A DNA stretch of 64,000 nt from Ensifer adhaerens (GTDB lineage: Bacteria; Pseudomonadota; Alphaproteobacteria; Rhizobiales; Rhizobiaceae), in the NCBI GenBank assembly GCA_900215285.1, contig OCMG01000004.1, forward strand, positions 124,001 to 188,000, written 5' to 3'. Made by a program: the position numbers and the translations under genes. Of this stretch, positions 16,247-26,153 are shown piece by piece; the stretch's first letter is position 1, and each line of letters begins with the position of its first letter. The notes under the pieces are model-generated. The model searched no databases, was not told the origin of the DNA, and saw nothing but the letters and a program-made list of their open reading frames with translations.

Positions 16247-17347
16247 ATGACCGGCCTTCTGGCTGAACAGTCGACGGAGCTCCAGACTTTGCAGAAAGAC
16301 CTCAGTGACGTGCTCGTCGCCTGGTATGACCGGCACCATCGCGAACTGCCCTGGCGCGTGAGCCCAGCGCAAGCGCGCAAGGGCAACAAGCCAGATCCTT
16401 ACCGCGTCTGGCTGTCCGAGGTGATGCTGCAGCAGACCACGGTTCAGGCGGTGAAGGCCTATTTCGCAAAGTTCACGACGCTCTGGCCGACCGTGATGGA
16501 TCTGGCGGCAGCACGCACTGAAGACGTGATGAAGGCCTGGGCGGGGCTTGGCTATTATGCCAGGGCGCGGAACCTGAAGAAGTGCGCCGAGACCGTCGCG
16601 CAGGATCATGGCGGCATCTTTCCCGACACGGTCGAAGGCCTGCGCGCCCTGCCGGGCATCGGCGACTATACGTCCGCGGCGATTGCAGCCATCGCCTTCG
16701 ATCGGCCGGCGGCGGTGATGGACGGCAATGTCGAACGGGTAGTCTCGCGGCTCTACACGATCGGCGAGCCCCTGCCCGGCTCCAAGCCTGCCATGAAGGC
16801 GCGCGTCGTGGAACTCACTCCCATCGAGCGTCCCGGCGACTTTGCCCAGGCCATGATGGACCTTGGCGCGACGATCTGTACGCCCAAGCGGCCGGCCTGC
16901 GTGCTCTGTCCGCTCAAGGACTATTGCCAGGCGCTGAAGGAAGGCGAGCCGGAACTCTATCCGGTGAAGGCGACGAAGAAGGCGCGGCCCGTGCGGGTCG
17001 GCTCGGCCTTCGTTGCGATCAACGGCAAGGGTGAAGTGCTGCTGCGGACACGTCCGCCGGAAGGCCTGCTCGGCGGCATGGCGGAGGTTCCCGGCAGCCG
17101 CTGGACCGCGCGCGAAGATGGTTCGACGGACCTCTCGGCCGCCCCCTTCCCCGCCGAGTGGAAGCCGGCCGGCGTCGTGACACATGTCTTCACACATTTC
17201 GAATTGCGGCTGACGGTTCATCTCGCCGAGACCGAAGGACAGACCATCGATCACGGGTTCTGGCGGAAGATTGAAAATCTTGATCGCGAGGCCCTGCCCA
17301 CTGTCATGAAAAAAGCGATAGAGGCCGCTATCTCCGGCGCGTTCTGA
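16247..17347 (+). CDS. mutY: A/G-specific adenine DNA glycosylase
   Basis: Removes adenine mispaired with 8-oxoguanine. The 366-residue protein has catalytic Glu58 in SEVMLQQT, a helix-hairpin-helix LPGIGDYTS (135-143) and catalytic Asp159 in VMDGN. The Glu-to-Asp spacing of 101 equals that of E. coli MutY. The 4Fe-4S cluster cysteines are C211, C218, C221 and C227 (C-x6-C-x2-C-x5-C). The C-terminal 130 residues form the NUDIX-like domain that senses 8-oxoG. It is divergent from DUF721 and followed 45 bases later by a HAD gene. Confidence 0.97.
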   Translation: MTGLLAEQSTELQTLQKDLSDVLVAWYDRHHRELPWRVSPAQARKGNKPDPYRVWLSEVMLQQTTVQAVKAYFAKFTTLWPTVMDLAAARTEDVMKAWAGLGYYARARNLKKCAETVAQDHGGIFPDTVEGLRALPGIGDYTSAAIAAIAFDRPAAVMDGNVERVVSRLYTIGEPLPGSKPAMKARVVELTPIERPGDFAQAMMDLGATICTPKRPACVLCPLKDYCQALKEGEPELYPVKATKKARPVRVGSAFVAINGKGEVLLRTRPPEGLLGGMAEVPGSRWTAREDGSTDLSAAPFPAEWKPAGVVTHVFTHFELRLTVHLAETEGQTIDHGFWRKIENLDREALPTVMKKAIEAAISGAF

Positions 17348-17392
17348 CATCGGAAGCCGATTTGGCTCCGCTCATCCCAGGAAAGGTTCTGC

Positions 17393-18007
17393 ATGAAACC
17401 CGAAATCCGCCACATCGTCTTCGACATCGGCAAGGTGCTGATCCATTACGATCCCAACCTGCCCTTCAGCCGATTGATCCCCGACGAGGCCGAGCGGCGC
17501 TGGTTTTTCGAGAACGTGTGCACCCATGACTGGAACCTCGAGCAGGACCGGGGCCGAACCTGGGCCGAGGCCGAAGTGCTCGCGATCGAGGCCTATCCGG
17601 AGCGCGAAGAGCAGATCCGCGCCTTCCGCAAGCACTGGCACGAAATGGTGCCTTTCGCCTATGACGGCAGCGTCGCCATCATGCGGAAGCTGATCGCCGA
17701 TGGCCACGACGTGACCATGCTGACGAATTTCGCCGACGATACATTTGCTCAAGCCCAGACGATGTACGATTTCCTGCACGCCCCGCGCGGCGTGACGGTA
17801 TCGGGTCGCGTCGGCCTCATCAAGCCGGATGCCGCGATCTACGAGACGCATGCCAGGGCCTTCGATCTCGACCCGAAAGCCAGCCTCTTCATCGACGACA
17901 GCGCGGCGAATGTCGCGGGCGCTCAGGCCTGCGGCTGGCAGGCCGTCCTGTTTACCGGCGCGGACAAGCTGCGGCAGGATCTTGCCGAATATGGGATCGC
18001 GGCATAA
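17393..18007 (+). CDS. HAD-family hydrolase, YihX-like
   Basis: A 204-residue HAD phosphatase. Motif I is VFDIGKVL with nucleophile Asp11; the usual second Asp (D+2) is Gly13, as in YihX sugar-phosphatase and haloacid dehalogenase-like members. Motif II is in TMLTNFADD, motif III Lys in GLIKPDAAIY, and motif IV is SLFIDDSAANV. The family is cytoplasmic and acts on sugar phosphates or related substrates; the real substrate is unknown. It follows mutY closely in the same direction. Confidence 0.88.
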   Translation: MKPEIRHIVFDIGKVLIHYDPNLPFSRLIPDEAERRWFFENVCTHDWNLEQDRGRTWAEAEVLAIEAYPEREEQIRAFRKHWHEMVPFAYDGSVAIMRKLIADGHDVTMLTNFADDTFAQAQTMYDFLHAPRGVTVSGRVGLIKPDAAIYETHARAFDLDPKASLFIDDSAANVAGAQACGWQAVLFTGADKLRQDLAEYGIAA

Positions 18008-18105
18008 TCCCCTCGCCATTGCCCTGACTGCGGCTTTGGTTTAAAGGGCGCGCGCATGCCGCATCGCGCGCGCCTTCACACCCCCACAGGAATGTCTGGA
18101 CCATC

Positions 18106-18795
18106 ATGAACGGCTTCGACCTCATCATTTTCGATTGCGACGGCGTGCTCGTCGATTCCGAGATCATCGCAGCACGGGTCGAATCCGCGCTCCTGAGCGA
18201 GGCCGGCTACCCGATCTCGGTGGAGGAAATGGGCGAGCGCTTTGCGGGCATGACGTGGAAGAACATTCTTCTGGCCGTCGAGGCCGAGGCATCCATTCCA
18301 CTCTCGGCCTCGCTGCTCGACAAGTCGGAAAAGCTGCTGGACCAGAAACTCGCCAACGAGGTGAAGATCATTGAGGGCGTGAAGTTCGCGCTGTCACGCA
18401 TCACGCTGCCGCGCTGCATCTGCTCCAATTCCAGCACGCAGCGTCTCGACGCCATGCTGACGCGCGTCGGCCTCAAGCCCTATTTCGAAGGCCACATCTA
18501 TTCCGCCAAGGATCTCGGACCGGACCGGGTGAAGCCGAAGCCGGACATCTTCCTGCACGGCGCAGCCCAGATGAATGTCGGCCCCGCCAAGACTGTCGTG
18601 GTCGAGGATTCGGTGCACGGGATCACGGCCGCCCGCGCTGCCGGCATGCGCGTCATCGGCTTCACCGGTGCGTCGCATAGCTATCCTTCACATGCCGACA
18701 AGCTGACGGAAGCCGGCGCGGAGACGGTGATTTCGCGCATGTCGGAACTGCCTGCGGTGATCGAAGCGCTGTCGGGCTGGCGCGAACTCGTCTGA
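18106..18795 (+). CDS. HAD-family hydrolase, phosphoglycolate phosphatase/beta-phosphoglucomutase type
   Basis: A 229-residue HAD protein with the full motif set: DCDGVLVDSE (Asp10 nucleophile, Asp12 acid/base), CICSNSS as motif II, KPKPDIF with the motif III lysine, and VVEDSVHGITAARAAGM as motif IV. A helical cap lies between residues 18 and 85. Substrate is not predictable. It follows another HAD gene after 98 bases and ends at a bidirectional terminator. Confidence 0.9.
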   Translation: MNGFDLIIFDCDGVLVDSEIIAARVESALLSEAGYPISVEEMGERFAGMTWKNILLAVEAEASIPLSASLLDKSEKLLDQKLANEVKIIEGVKFALSRITLPRCICSNSSTQRLDAMLTRVGLKPYFEGHIYSAKDLGPDRVKPKPDIFLHGAAQMNVGPAKTVVVEDSVHGITAARAAGMRVIGFTGASHSYPSHADKLTEAGAETVISRMSELPAVIEALSGWRELV

Positions 18796-18825
18796 CAAGT
18801 CGACCAGGCAAGGGCGATCAAAATC

Positions 18826-18856
18826 AAAAAGGGGCGTACCGGTGACGCCCCTTTTT
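18826..18856. terminator. Bidirectional intrinsic terminator
   Basis: AAAAA-GGGGCGT-(loop)-ACGCCCC-TTTTT, symmetric on both strands. It serves the HAD gene (plus) and the lipoprotein gene (minus), which converge here. Confidence 0.92.
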
Positions 18857-18898
18857 CGATTGTAGCCTTGGTCAGCCGCTTCTTTCAGCGGCGACGGC

Positions 18899-19492
18899 TC
18901 ACTTCCTCTTTTTCTTCGCTTGAGCCTTGTCGGCGCCGTTGTCAAAGCCGACATAAATCGTTGCCATGTCGGCACCAGCCGGGATTGCAATATTGTCCTT
19001 GGTGAAAAGGAACTGGCTCGCCGGATCGCTGTTGGCGGGCAGCGGCGTGTCGAACGGGACGAGTTCGGAGTAAAGCACCTTGTCGCCTTCGGTGACCGCG
19101 ACGCGGATCGGCAGCTTGGCCGAGCCCTTTGCGCCGGCCTGGCCAAGCACGATGCGCCCTGCAACCTGCACCGTCATCACCATCTGGGTGCCTTCCAGGC
19201 GGCACTGGCGCGTGGTGTTGGCGATCGAGGCCTGGTACATGAGCTTGGCCTGATCCATGCTGCCGTCAGCGGCCGGCCGGGTGCCGCCCACATAGACGTC
19301 ATGATAGGCCGTGCCATCGCGCAGAACGATGCGCGGGCAATTACCCTGCACCACCGCGGGCTGCGACGCAGCCGCCGTCTGCTGGCCCCCAAGCCCGAGC
19401 GCATTCTTCGTATCCGTGGTGTTGCACGATGCCAGCATCGCCAGCAGAGATGTTGCAACCAAACCCTTCGAAACCAGACCAAACGCTTTCAT
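18899..19492 (-). CDS. Conserved lipoprotein, function unknown
   Basis: A 197-residue protein with a lipoprotein signal (VATSLLAMLASC, Cys23 as the modified residue). The mature part has one long beta-rich domain and a Lys-rich C-terminus (AKKKRK). It resembles conserved rhizobial lipoproteins of unknown role; no catalytic motif is visible. It converges on the HAD gene through a shared terminator and is divergent from thrC across a 258-base spacer. Confidence 0.8.
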   Translation of the reverse strand: MKAFGLVSKGLVATSLLAMLASCNTTDTKNALGLGGQQTAAASQPAVVQGNCPRIVLRDGTAYHDVYVGGTRPAADGSMDQAKLMYQASIANTTRQCRLEGTQMVMTVQVAGRIVLGQAGAKGSAKLPIRVAVTEGDKVLYSELVPFDTPLPANSDPASQFLFTKDNIAIPAGADMATIYVGFDNGADKAQAKKKRK

Positions 19493-19702
19493 GTCAAACC
19501 TTCACGAAACCCTGCCGGCATGCCAGCTCACGCTCTTTCGGCTTTCGCCGCCCGCCCTGATTTATCGCGTCCTTTGGCGAAATGGAAGCTGCGATCCGGG
19601 TTATACCTTCGCGAACCCGTACAATCCTGCCAGAAATACCAAGGACAAACCGCTTCCAGCCACGGCGGAAAGCCTTTATAGCAACAGTCGAAAAAAATGG
19701 AA

Positions 19703-19723
19703 TGGCGGCGGGGTATGCCGCCA
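19703..19723 (+). promoter_or_regulatory. Stem-loop in the thrC leader
   Basis: TGGCGGC (19703-19709) pairs with GCCGCCA (19717-19723) across a 7-base loop, 27 bases before the thrC start. There is no U-run and no obvious Thr-rich leader peptide, so its role is uncertain. Confidence 0.35.
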
Positions 19724-19750
19724 CAATGCCTGCAGATGAGGACTTGGGAA

Positions 19751-21151
19751 GTGAAATACATCTCCACGCGCGGCAATGCGCCCATTCTGGGCTTTTCGGA
19801 TGCGCTTCTTGCCGGCCTGGCCGTCGATGGCGGCCTCTATGTTCCCAAGGAATGGCCGCAGTTTTCCAAGAAGGACATCCGCAAGCTGCGTGGGCAGTCC
19901 TACCAGGCCGTCGCCGAAGCGATCGTGACACCCTTTGTCGGGGGAGAGATTTCGAAGACGGACCTGCGCCGCATGATCGATGAAGCCTATGCTACCTTCC
20001 GGCATCCTGCCGTCGCGCCCCTCGTGCAGACGGATGCGAATGTCTTCATCATGGAACTGTTCCACGGGCCCACGCTGGCTTTCAAGGACGTGGCGATGCA
20101 ATTGCTGGCCCGTCTCCTCGATCATGTCCTGACCGAGCGCGGCGAACGCGCGACGATCGTTGCCGCCACGTCGGGCGATACCGGCGGGGCCGCCATCGAC
20201 GCCTTTGCCGGGCGCGACCGCACGGATATTTTCGTGCTTTTTCCGGAAGGCAAGGTCTCTCCCGTCCAGCAGCGCCAGATGACGACGGCCGCGGCCGCCA
20301 ACGCCTATCCGGTCGCCGTGAAGGGCAATTTCGACGATTGCCAGAACCTCGTGAAGGCCATGTTCAATGATGGCAAATTCCGCGACAAGGTCCAGCTTTC
20401 CGGCGTGAATTCGATCAACTGGGCCCGCATCATGGCGCAGGTGGTCTATTACTTCACCGCCGCGCTTGCGGTCGGCAGCCCTGACCGCAAGGTGTCCTTT
20501 ACCGTTCCCACCGGCAATTTCGGCGACATTTTCGCCGGCTATGTCGCCAAGCAGATGGGCCTGCCCATCGCCAAGCTCGTCATCGGAACGAATGAAAACG
20601 ACATTCTGGCGCGCACGCTCAAGACCGGTCGCTACGAAATGCGCGAGGTGAAGCTGACCACGTCGCCGTCGATGGATATCCAGATCTCGTCGAACTTCGA
20701 ACGGCTCCTTTACGAGGCCTCCGATCGGAATGCGGACGAGGTTGTGCGCTATATGAGCGGGCTCAGGCAATCGGGTGCCTTCGACATCGAAGAGCATACC
20801 CTGAAGGCGATCCGCAAGACCTTCAAGGCCACGCGCGCCTCCGAGGCGGAGGTGAAGAAGACGATCAAGACGGTGCTGGCGGAGACCGGCTACCTCGCCG
20901 ATCCGCACACAGCTGTTGCAATTCACGCGGCAAAGCGCAATCTAAAGGCGGATGCGCCGATGATTGTACTGTCCACCGCCCACCCGGCAAAGTTCCCGGC
21001 GGCAGTGAAAAAGGCCAGCGGTATTGACCCGGCGCTTCCATCGTGGCTTGCTGGTTTGATGGATAGGGAGGAGCGCTTCGACGTTTTGCAGGCTGAGCTT
21101 GATGCCGTCGAGGCCTATATCGGCGGGAAAGCCCGGATTGCCCGACATTGA
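19751..21151 (+). CDS. thrC: Threonine synthase
   Basis: PLP enzyme converting O-phospho-L-homoserine to threonine, the last step of threonine synthesis; its substrate is made by ThrB, encoded at 43430-44389. The 466 residues fit the long (E. coli-like) subfamily. YISTRGNAP opens the protein, Lys112 in GPTLAFKDVAMQ binds PLP, and SGDTGGAAI and PTGNFGDIFAGY bind the cofactor phosphate. GTG 19751 is chosen: it has GAGG nine bases upstream and yields the family's VKYISTRG start; an ATG five codons upstream overlaps that ribosome-binding site. Confidence 0.95.
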   Translation: MKYISTRGNAPILGFSDALLAGLAVDGGLYVPKEWPQFSKKDIRKLRGQSYQAVAEAIVTPFVGGEISKTDLRRMIDEAYATFRHPAVAPLVQTDANVFIMELFHGPTLAFKDVAMQLLARLLDHVLTERGERATIVAATSGDTGGAAIDAFAGRDRTDIFVLFPEGKVSPVQQRQMTTAAAANAYPVAVKGNFDDCQNLVKAMFNDGKFRDKVQLSGVNSINWARIMAQVVYYFTAALAVGSPDRKVSFTVPTGNFGDIFAGYVAKQMGLPIAKLVIGTNENDILARTLKTGRYEMREVKLTTSPSMDIQISSNFERLLYEASDRNADEVVRYMSGLRQSGAFDIEEHTLKAIRKTFKATRASEAEVKKTIKTVLAETGYLADPHTAVAIHAAKRNLKADAPMIVLSTAHPAKFPAAVKKASGIDPALPSWLAGLMDREERFDVLQAELDAVEAYIGGKARIARH

Positions 21152-21169
21152 ACGCCGGAAAGTGTGTTG

Positions 21170-22462
21170 ATGAAAGTTGAGTGCACCAAGCTTCCGTCGG
21201 GTCTGACGGTCGTCACAGAAAACATGCCCCATCTGGAAAGCGTGGCGCTGGGCGTCTGGGTCAAGTCCGGGTCCCGCAACGAGCTGGCGGATGAGCATGG
21301 CATTGCCCATCTTCTCGAACACATGGCCTTCAAGGGCACGGCGCGCCGCAGCGCCCGGCAGATCGCCGAGGAGATCGAGAATGTCGGCGGCGAGGTCAAT
21401 GCCGCCACCTCGACGGAAACAACCTCGTATTACGCCCGCGTGCTGCGCGACGACACGGCGCTGGCGCTCGACATTCTTGCCGACATCCTGACCGAATCCT
21501 CCTTCGACGAGGACGAACTGGAGCGTGAGAAGCACGTCATCCTTCAGGAGATCGGCGCGGCCAACGACACGCCGGACGATGTCGTCTTCGACCGTTTCGC
21601 GGAAACCGCCTTTCGCGACCAGACGATCGGCCGCGCCATTCTCGGCACGCCGGAAACGGTGCAATCCTTTACGCCGAACCAGATCCGCGCCTATCTCGCG
21701 CGCAATTACACGACCGACCGCATGTTCGTGGTGGCCGCCGGCGCTGTCGATCACGATGCGATCGTGAAGCAGGCCGAGGAGCGATTTGCCTCCATTCCGC
21801 AGCGGCCGACGCTGCTTCCGGTGATGGAACCGGCGCACTACACGGGCGGCGATTTCCGCGAGACGCGCGACCTGATGGATGCGCAGGTTCTTCTCGGATT
21901 CGAGGGCCGCGCCTATCATGTGCGGGACTTCTATGCGTCGCAGGTTCTGGCCAACATCCTGGGTGGCGGCATGTCGTCGCGTCTTTTCCAGGAAGTGCGC
22001 GAAATCCGAGGGCTCTGCTATTCGGTCTATGCCTTCCACTGGGGCTTTTCCGATACCGGCATTTTCGGCATCCATGCCGCAACCGGTGCGGAAGACATGA
22101 GCGAACTCGTGCCAGTCATCCTTGCCGAACTGCGCAAGGCGTCCGACAATATCCGCGAAGACGAGATCAACCGCGCCCGCGCCCAGATCAGGGCGCAGCT
22201 GATGATGGGCCAGGAAAGCCCAGCTGCCCGCGCGGGCCAGATTGCACGCCAGATGATGCTCTACGGCAGGCCGATCTCCAATACGGAGCTGATGGAAAGA
22301 CTGTCCGGCATCACCACCGAAAGGCTGACGGATCTCTCCGGCCGGCTCTTCTTCGATACGAAGCCGACGCTTTCCGCCATCGGGCCGCTTGACCGGCTCG
22401 CGCCGCTGGCCGACATCACCTCGTCGCTTTCGCAGAACATCACCAAGCAGAAGTCGGCGTAA
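21170..22462 (+). CDS. M16-family zinc peptidase, mitochondrial processing peptidase-like
   Basis: A 430-residue M16B peptidase. The inverted zinc motif HxxEH is H47-LLE-H51, with a distal Glu in the EIENVGGEVNA segment, so it is a catalytic subunit. Two homologous halves are visible (about 10-200 and 210-420), with GGGMSSRLFQEVREI in the second. The class cleaves presequence-like peptides; the bacterial substrate is unknown. It starts 18 bases after thrC with GGAAAG in between, so the genes are co-transcribed. Confidence 0.93.
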   Translation: MKVECTKLPSGLTVVTENMPHLESVALGVWVKSGSRNELADEHGIAHLLEHMAFKGTARRSARQIAEEIENVGGEVNAATSTETTSYYARVLRDDTALALDILADILTESSFDEDELEREKHVILQEIGAANDTPDDVVFDRFAETAFRDQTIGRAILGTPETVQSFTPNQIRAYLARNYTTDRMFVVAAGAVDHDAIVKQAEERFASIPQRPTLLPVMEPAHYTGGDFRETRDLMDAQVLLGFEGRAYHVRDFYASQVLANILGGGMSSRLFQEVREIRGLCYSVYAFHWGFSDTGIFGIHAATGAEDMSELVPVILAELRKASDNIREDEINRARAQIRAQLMMGQESPAARAGQIARQMMLYGRPISNTELMERLSGITTERLTDLSGRLFFDTKPTLSAIGPLDRLAPLADITSSLSQNITKQKSA

Positions 22463-22532
22463 AGCCGCAAGGGCCTGGTCTCGGCACTCGAAGACCCGAC
22501 CAACAGAACTTTTTGGGGGTCCGAAGTCATCG

Positions 22533-23171
22533 ATGCAGGGGTCAATGTTCCGTTTTCTCACGCGCCAGAACGGCGCGGTGAAGCTGAGCGACGGCAGGCA
22601 TCTGCTGCGCATGCCACGCTATGCCGATTTTGACGAATGGTGGGCGCTGCGGCGCGAGAGCCGGTCCTTCCTGCAGCCCTGGGAGCCGACCTGGAGCGCC
22701 GACGACCTGACCGAGCGCTCCTTCCGCGCCCGCGTCAACCGGTATGAGCAGGAATATTCGGCCGGCACCGCCATCACCCTCTTCATTTTCGGCGAAAGCG
22801 ACGAACTGATGGGCGGCATCACCATCGGCAACATTCGGCGCGGCGCCTCGCAATCCTGCATGATCGGATACTGGATGGGCGAGCGTTTTTCCGGCCAAGG
22901 CCACATGAAAGCCGCATTGAAGCTGACAGTCCACCACATCTTCGACCGGCTTCAGTTGCACCGCATCGAGGCAGCCTGTATCCCGGAGAACCACCGCAGC
23001 ATCGGCCTGCTCGAAAGCACCGGTTTTCGCCGCGAGGGCATGCTGCGCGACTACTTGAAAATCGACGGCCGGTGGCGCGACCATGTGCTGCTGGCGCGTC
23101 TGGTCACCGACGATATTGGAAAAGACTTGATTGATGATTCCGGCCTCTATCGCGCGAACAGTCATGCGTAA
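22533..23171 (+). CDS. GNAT N-acetyltransferase, RimJ/RimL type
   Basis: A 212-residue acetyltransferase of the RimJ group. The acetyl-CoA loop segment IGYWMGERFSGQGHMKAAL and the terminal ENHRSIGLLESTGFRREG are characteristic. Likely targets are a protein N-terminus or an amine; this cannot be specified. ATG 22533 is favoured, with ATG 22545 also possible. Its stop overlaps the start of the following receptor gene by 8 bases. Confidence 0.88.
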   Translation: MQGSMFRFLTRQNGAVKLSDGRHLLRMPRYADFDEWWALRRESRSFLQPWEPTWSADDLTERSFRARVNRYEQEYSAGTAITLFIFGESDELMGGITIGNIRRGASQSCMIGYWMGERFSGQGHMKAALKLTVHHIFDRLQLHRIEAACIPENHRSIGLLESTGFRREGMLRDYLKIDGRWRDHVLLARLVTDDIGKDLIDDSGLYRANSHA

Positions 23172-26055
23172 GCTGCCGCTTCAGGCCCTGTTTCTGACGT
23201 TTCTCTTCGCAGTTTTCGCCCTGCAGGGCGCCGCTCCCGCATTTGCCGCGGAGCCCGTCAAGATCTCACGCGAGGACAACGCGCTCGACCTGACCAAGAC
23301 CACTGAAATCTATCGCAATCAGGGCAATGTCTTTCAGGTCTCCACGGCTGCCGGCGCCGACGGTATCGTTCGACGCATCGAGGTCCGCTCGACCGACAAC
23401 AAGCACCAGGGCGACTGGGCCGTATTCGCGCTCGCCAACGTTTCCGACCAGCAGCTCGACCGCGTGATCGTCGCGCCGCATTTCCGTCTGGTCAATTCGC
23501 ATCTCTTCTGGCCCGATCTCGGCTCGCAGCGCATCATCTCCATCACGCCATCGGAGGGCTTCGCGCTGGATCGCGAGCCGAGTTCGGAGGCGGACGTGTT
23601 CTCGATCACGCTGAACCCCGGTGCGGTCGTGACATTCGTCGCGGAACTGGCGACACCGGACCTGCCCCAGCTTTATCTCTGGGAGCCGGATGCCTACAAG
23701 GATACGGTCAACGCGTTCACGCTCTATCGCGGCATCGTGCTCGGCATTGCGGGTCTTCTTGCGCTGATCCTGACCATTCTCTTCGTCGTCAAGGGCACGG
23801 CCATGCTGCCGGCGGCTGCGGCGCTTGCCTGGGCGGTATTGGGCTATATCTGCGTCGACTTCGGCTTTCTCGAGAAGCTGGTCAGCCTCTCCTCCGGGGA
23901 CCAGCGAATATGGCGAGCGGCCACCGAGGTGGGCATGGCGGCCAGTCTCGTGCTCTTTCTCTTCTCCTATCTCAATCTCAACCGCTGGCACACGAACCTC
24001 GTCTATGCGACGCTGGCCTGGATCGGCGGGCTCGGACTTCTGGCGGGTGTGGCGGTCTATGACCCGGCGATTGCGGCGGGCGTGGCGCGGCTTTCCTTTG
24101 CGCTCACGGCGGCAGCCGGCGTTTTCCTGATCCTCTTCCTCGGGATCAAGCGCTATGACCGCGCCATTCTTCTGGTTCCCTCCTGGGCGCTGCTGGTGGC
24201 CTGGCTGGTTGCGGCCTGGATGACGGTCACGGGCCGGCTGGACAATGATATCGTGCAGCCGGCGCTGGGTGGCGGCCTCGTGCTCATCGTCCTGATGATC
24301 GGCTTTACGGTGATGCAGCATGCCTTTGCCGGCGGCGGTTTCCATAACGGGCTGTTTTCCGATCTCGAGCGACAGTCGCTGGCTCTGACCGGATCCGGCG
24401 ACACGATCTGGGATTGGGACGTGGCGCGTGACCGCATCATGACCATTCCGGATATCTCGATCCATCTCGGACTTCAGCCCGGCGTGCTGCACGGGCCCGT
24501 GCGCAACTGGTTGCCGAACCTCCATCCCGACGACCGAGATCGATTCCGCGCCACGATGGACGTGCTGCTCGAACATAGACGCGGCAAGCTGAACCATGAA
24601 TTCCGTGTCCGCGCGCAGGATGGACATTATCACTGGCTTGCCGTCAGGGCACGACCGGTGGTGGGCTCAACGGGCGAAGTCATCCGCTGCGTCGGCACGC
24701 TGATCGACGTGACAGAGGAGCGCAATTCGATCGAACGGCTGCTGCGCGATCCGCTGACCGACAACTTGACCGGCCTGCCCAATCGGCAGCTCTTTGTCGA
24801 CCGCATCCAGTCTTTGCTCTCCATTGCAAGCGACCAGAATCCCATCCAGCCTACCGTGCTTTCGATCGGCATCGACGGCTTCAAGAGCGTCAATGACAGG
24901 CTGGGAATTGCGGCAGGCGACAATATCCTGATTGTGCTGACCCGGCGCCTGCGTCGCCTGATCAAGCCGCAAGACACGCTCTCGCGGATTTCCGGAGACC
25001 GCTTCGGGATCGTTCTGGTCTCGGAGACCGAGACGCAGAAGATCGCCGATTTCGCCGATGCGATCCTGCGCAGTATCTCGACGCCGATCGATTTCGCAAA
25101 CCAGGAAATCGTGCTTTCCGCCTCGATCGGCCTCGCCTCCTGGCTCGATCAGTCGCAGGATGGCGCCGGGCTTCTGGCCGATGCGGAGCTTGCCATGATC
25201 CGCGCCAAGCGCGAGGGGGGAAACCGGGTGGAACCCTTCCGCCCGGCCTTCCGGACCGCCGGCAGCGACTCGCAGGAAATTGAGGCCGACCTGCGCCGCG
25301 CGCTGGAGCGCAAGGAACTGACGATGGTCTACCAGCCGATCGTCGACCTTGCCTCGCGCCGCATCGCCGGCTTCGAGGCGCTCATGCGCTGGGAGCATCC
25401 GCGCCGCGGCGATGTCTCGCCCAATGAATTCATTCCGGTTGCCGAAAATTGCGGGCTGATCCATCAGGTCGGTCTCTTCGCGCTCGAGCGCGCGGTGGCC
25501 GATTTCAGCCTGTGGCAGCAACTGGGCGGCGACCTGCCGATCTTCATCTCGGTCAACATGTCGAGCGCGCAGCTGATCAACAGCGGCATCTGCGACGACT
25601 TCCGCTCGGTGGTGGCGAAGAACCGCTGTCAACCGAGCCAGGTGAAGCTGGAGCTGACCGAAACCGTGCTCATGGAGAATCCGGAACAGTCGCGGATGAT
25701 CCTCAACAGGCTGAAGAGCATGGGCTTCTCGCTCGCGCTCGATGATTTCGGCACCGGCTATTCCGGCCTCGGCTATCTCACCAAGCTGCCCTTCGACACG
25801 ATCAAGATCGATCGCTCCCTGGTGACGAACGATACGCAGACCGGACGGACGATCCTCGTGTCGCTGCTCAACATGATCAACAAGCTGAACATGGTCGCCG
25901 TGGCCGAGGGGATCGATACCGACGAGGTCGCCGCAAGGCTCAACGAACTCGGTTGCACCTACGGCCAGAGCTATCTCTTCGGCCCGCCGATCACCGCCGA
26001 CATGGCGCAACGCCTGCTGCGCGAGCGCTTCCCGCTGGTGGGCGCGAAGGCATAG
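23164..26055 (+). CDS. Membrane receptor with PAS, degenerate GGDEF and EAL domains (c-di-GMP phosphodiesterase)
   Basis: A 963-residue sensor. A signal peptide (to about 28) leads to a periplasmic beta-rich domain (30-185), then about seven transmembrane helices (190-385; 7TMR-DISM-like). A PAS domain with WDWDV and HPDDRDRFR, a GGDEF-type domain (515-675) and an EAL domain (690-945) follow. The GGDEF signature reads SGDRF, so cyclase activity should be lost. The EAL site is complete: FEALMRWEHP, ELTETVLMEN, DDFGTGYSG, IKIDRSLV and VAEGID. It should degrade c-di-GMP in response to an envelope signal. ATG 23164 gives a compact signal peptide; an upstream in-frame ATG at 23134 is possible. Confidence 0.93.
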   Translation: MRKLPLQALFLTFLFAVFALQGAAPAFAAEPVKISREDNALDLTKTTEIYRNQGNVFQVSTAAGADGIVRRIEVRSTDNKHQGDWAVFALANVSDQQLDRVIVAPHFRLVNSHLFWPDLGSQRIISITPSEGFALDREPSSEADVFSITLNPGAVVTFVAELATPDLPQLYLWEPDAYKDTVNAFTLYRGIVLGIAGLLALILTILFVVKGTAMLPAAAALAWAVLGYICVDFGFLEKLVSLSSGDQRIWRAATEVGMAASLVLFLFSYLNLNRWHTNLVYATLAWIGGLGLLAGVAVYDPAIAAGVARLSFALTAAAGVFLILFLGIKRYDRAILLVPSWALLVAWLVAAWMTVTGRLDNDIVQPALGGGLVLIVLMIGFTVMQHAFAGGGFHNGLFSDLERQSLALTGSGDTIWDWDVARDRIMTIPDISIHLGLQPGVLHGPVRNWLPNLHPDDRDRFRATMDVLLEHRRGKLNHEFRVRAQDGHYHWLAVRARPVVGSTGEVIRCVGTLIDVTEERNSIERLLRDPLTDNLTGLPNRQLFVDRIQSLLSIASDQNPIQPTVLSIGIDGFKSVNDRLGIAAGDNILIVLTRRLRRLIKPQDTLSRISGDRFGIVLVSETETQKIADFADAILRSISTPIDFANQEIVLSASIGLASWLDQSQDGAGLLADAELAMIRAKREGGNRVEPFRPAFRTAGSDSQEIEADLRRALERKELTMVYQPIVDLASRRIAGFEALMRWEHPRRGDVSPNEFIPVAENCGLIHQVGLFALERAVADFSLWQQLGGDLPIFISVNMSSAQLINSGICDDFRSVVAKNRCQPSQVKLELTETVLMENPEQSRMILNRLKSMGFSLALDDFGTGYSGLGYLTKLPFDTIKIDRSLVTNDTQTGRTILVSLLNMINKLNMVAVAEGIDTDEVAARLNELGCTYGQSYLFGPPITADMAQRLLRERFPLVGAKA

Positions 26056-26153
26056 CCTTCACCTCGGTTCCGGGTCTATGGCAACGGGGCATTTCCGAAT
26101 GCGCATGCTTGGGTTCAAAGGCAACGTCCAACAGGCGGTGGAGTGAAGCAATC

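Noticed and set aside
16100-17350. Upstream extension of the DUF721 frame to 583 codons
   Set aside because: The added part is antisense to mutY; the DUF721 domain begins near ATG 16099.
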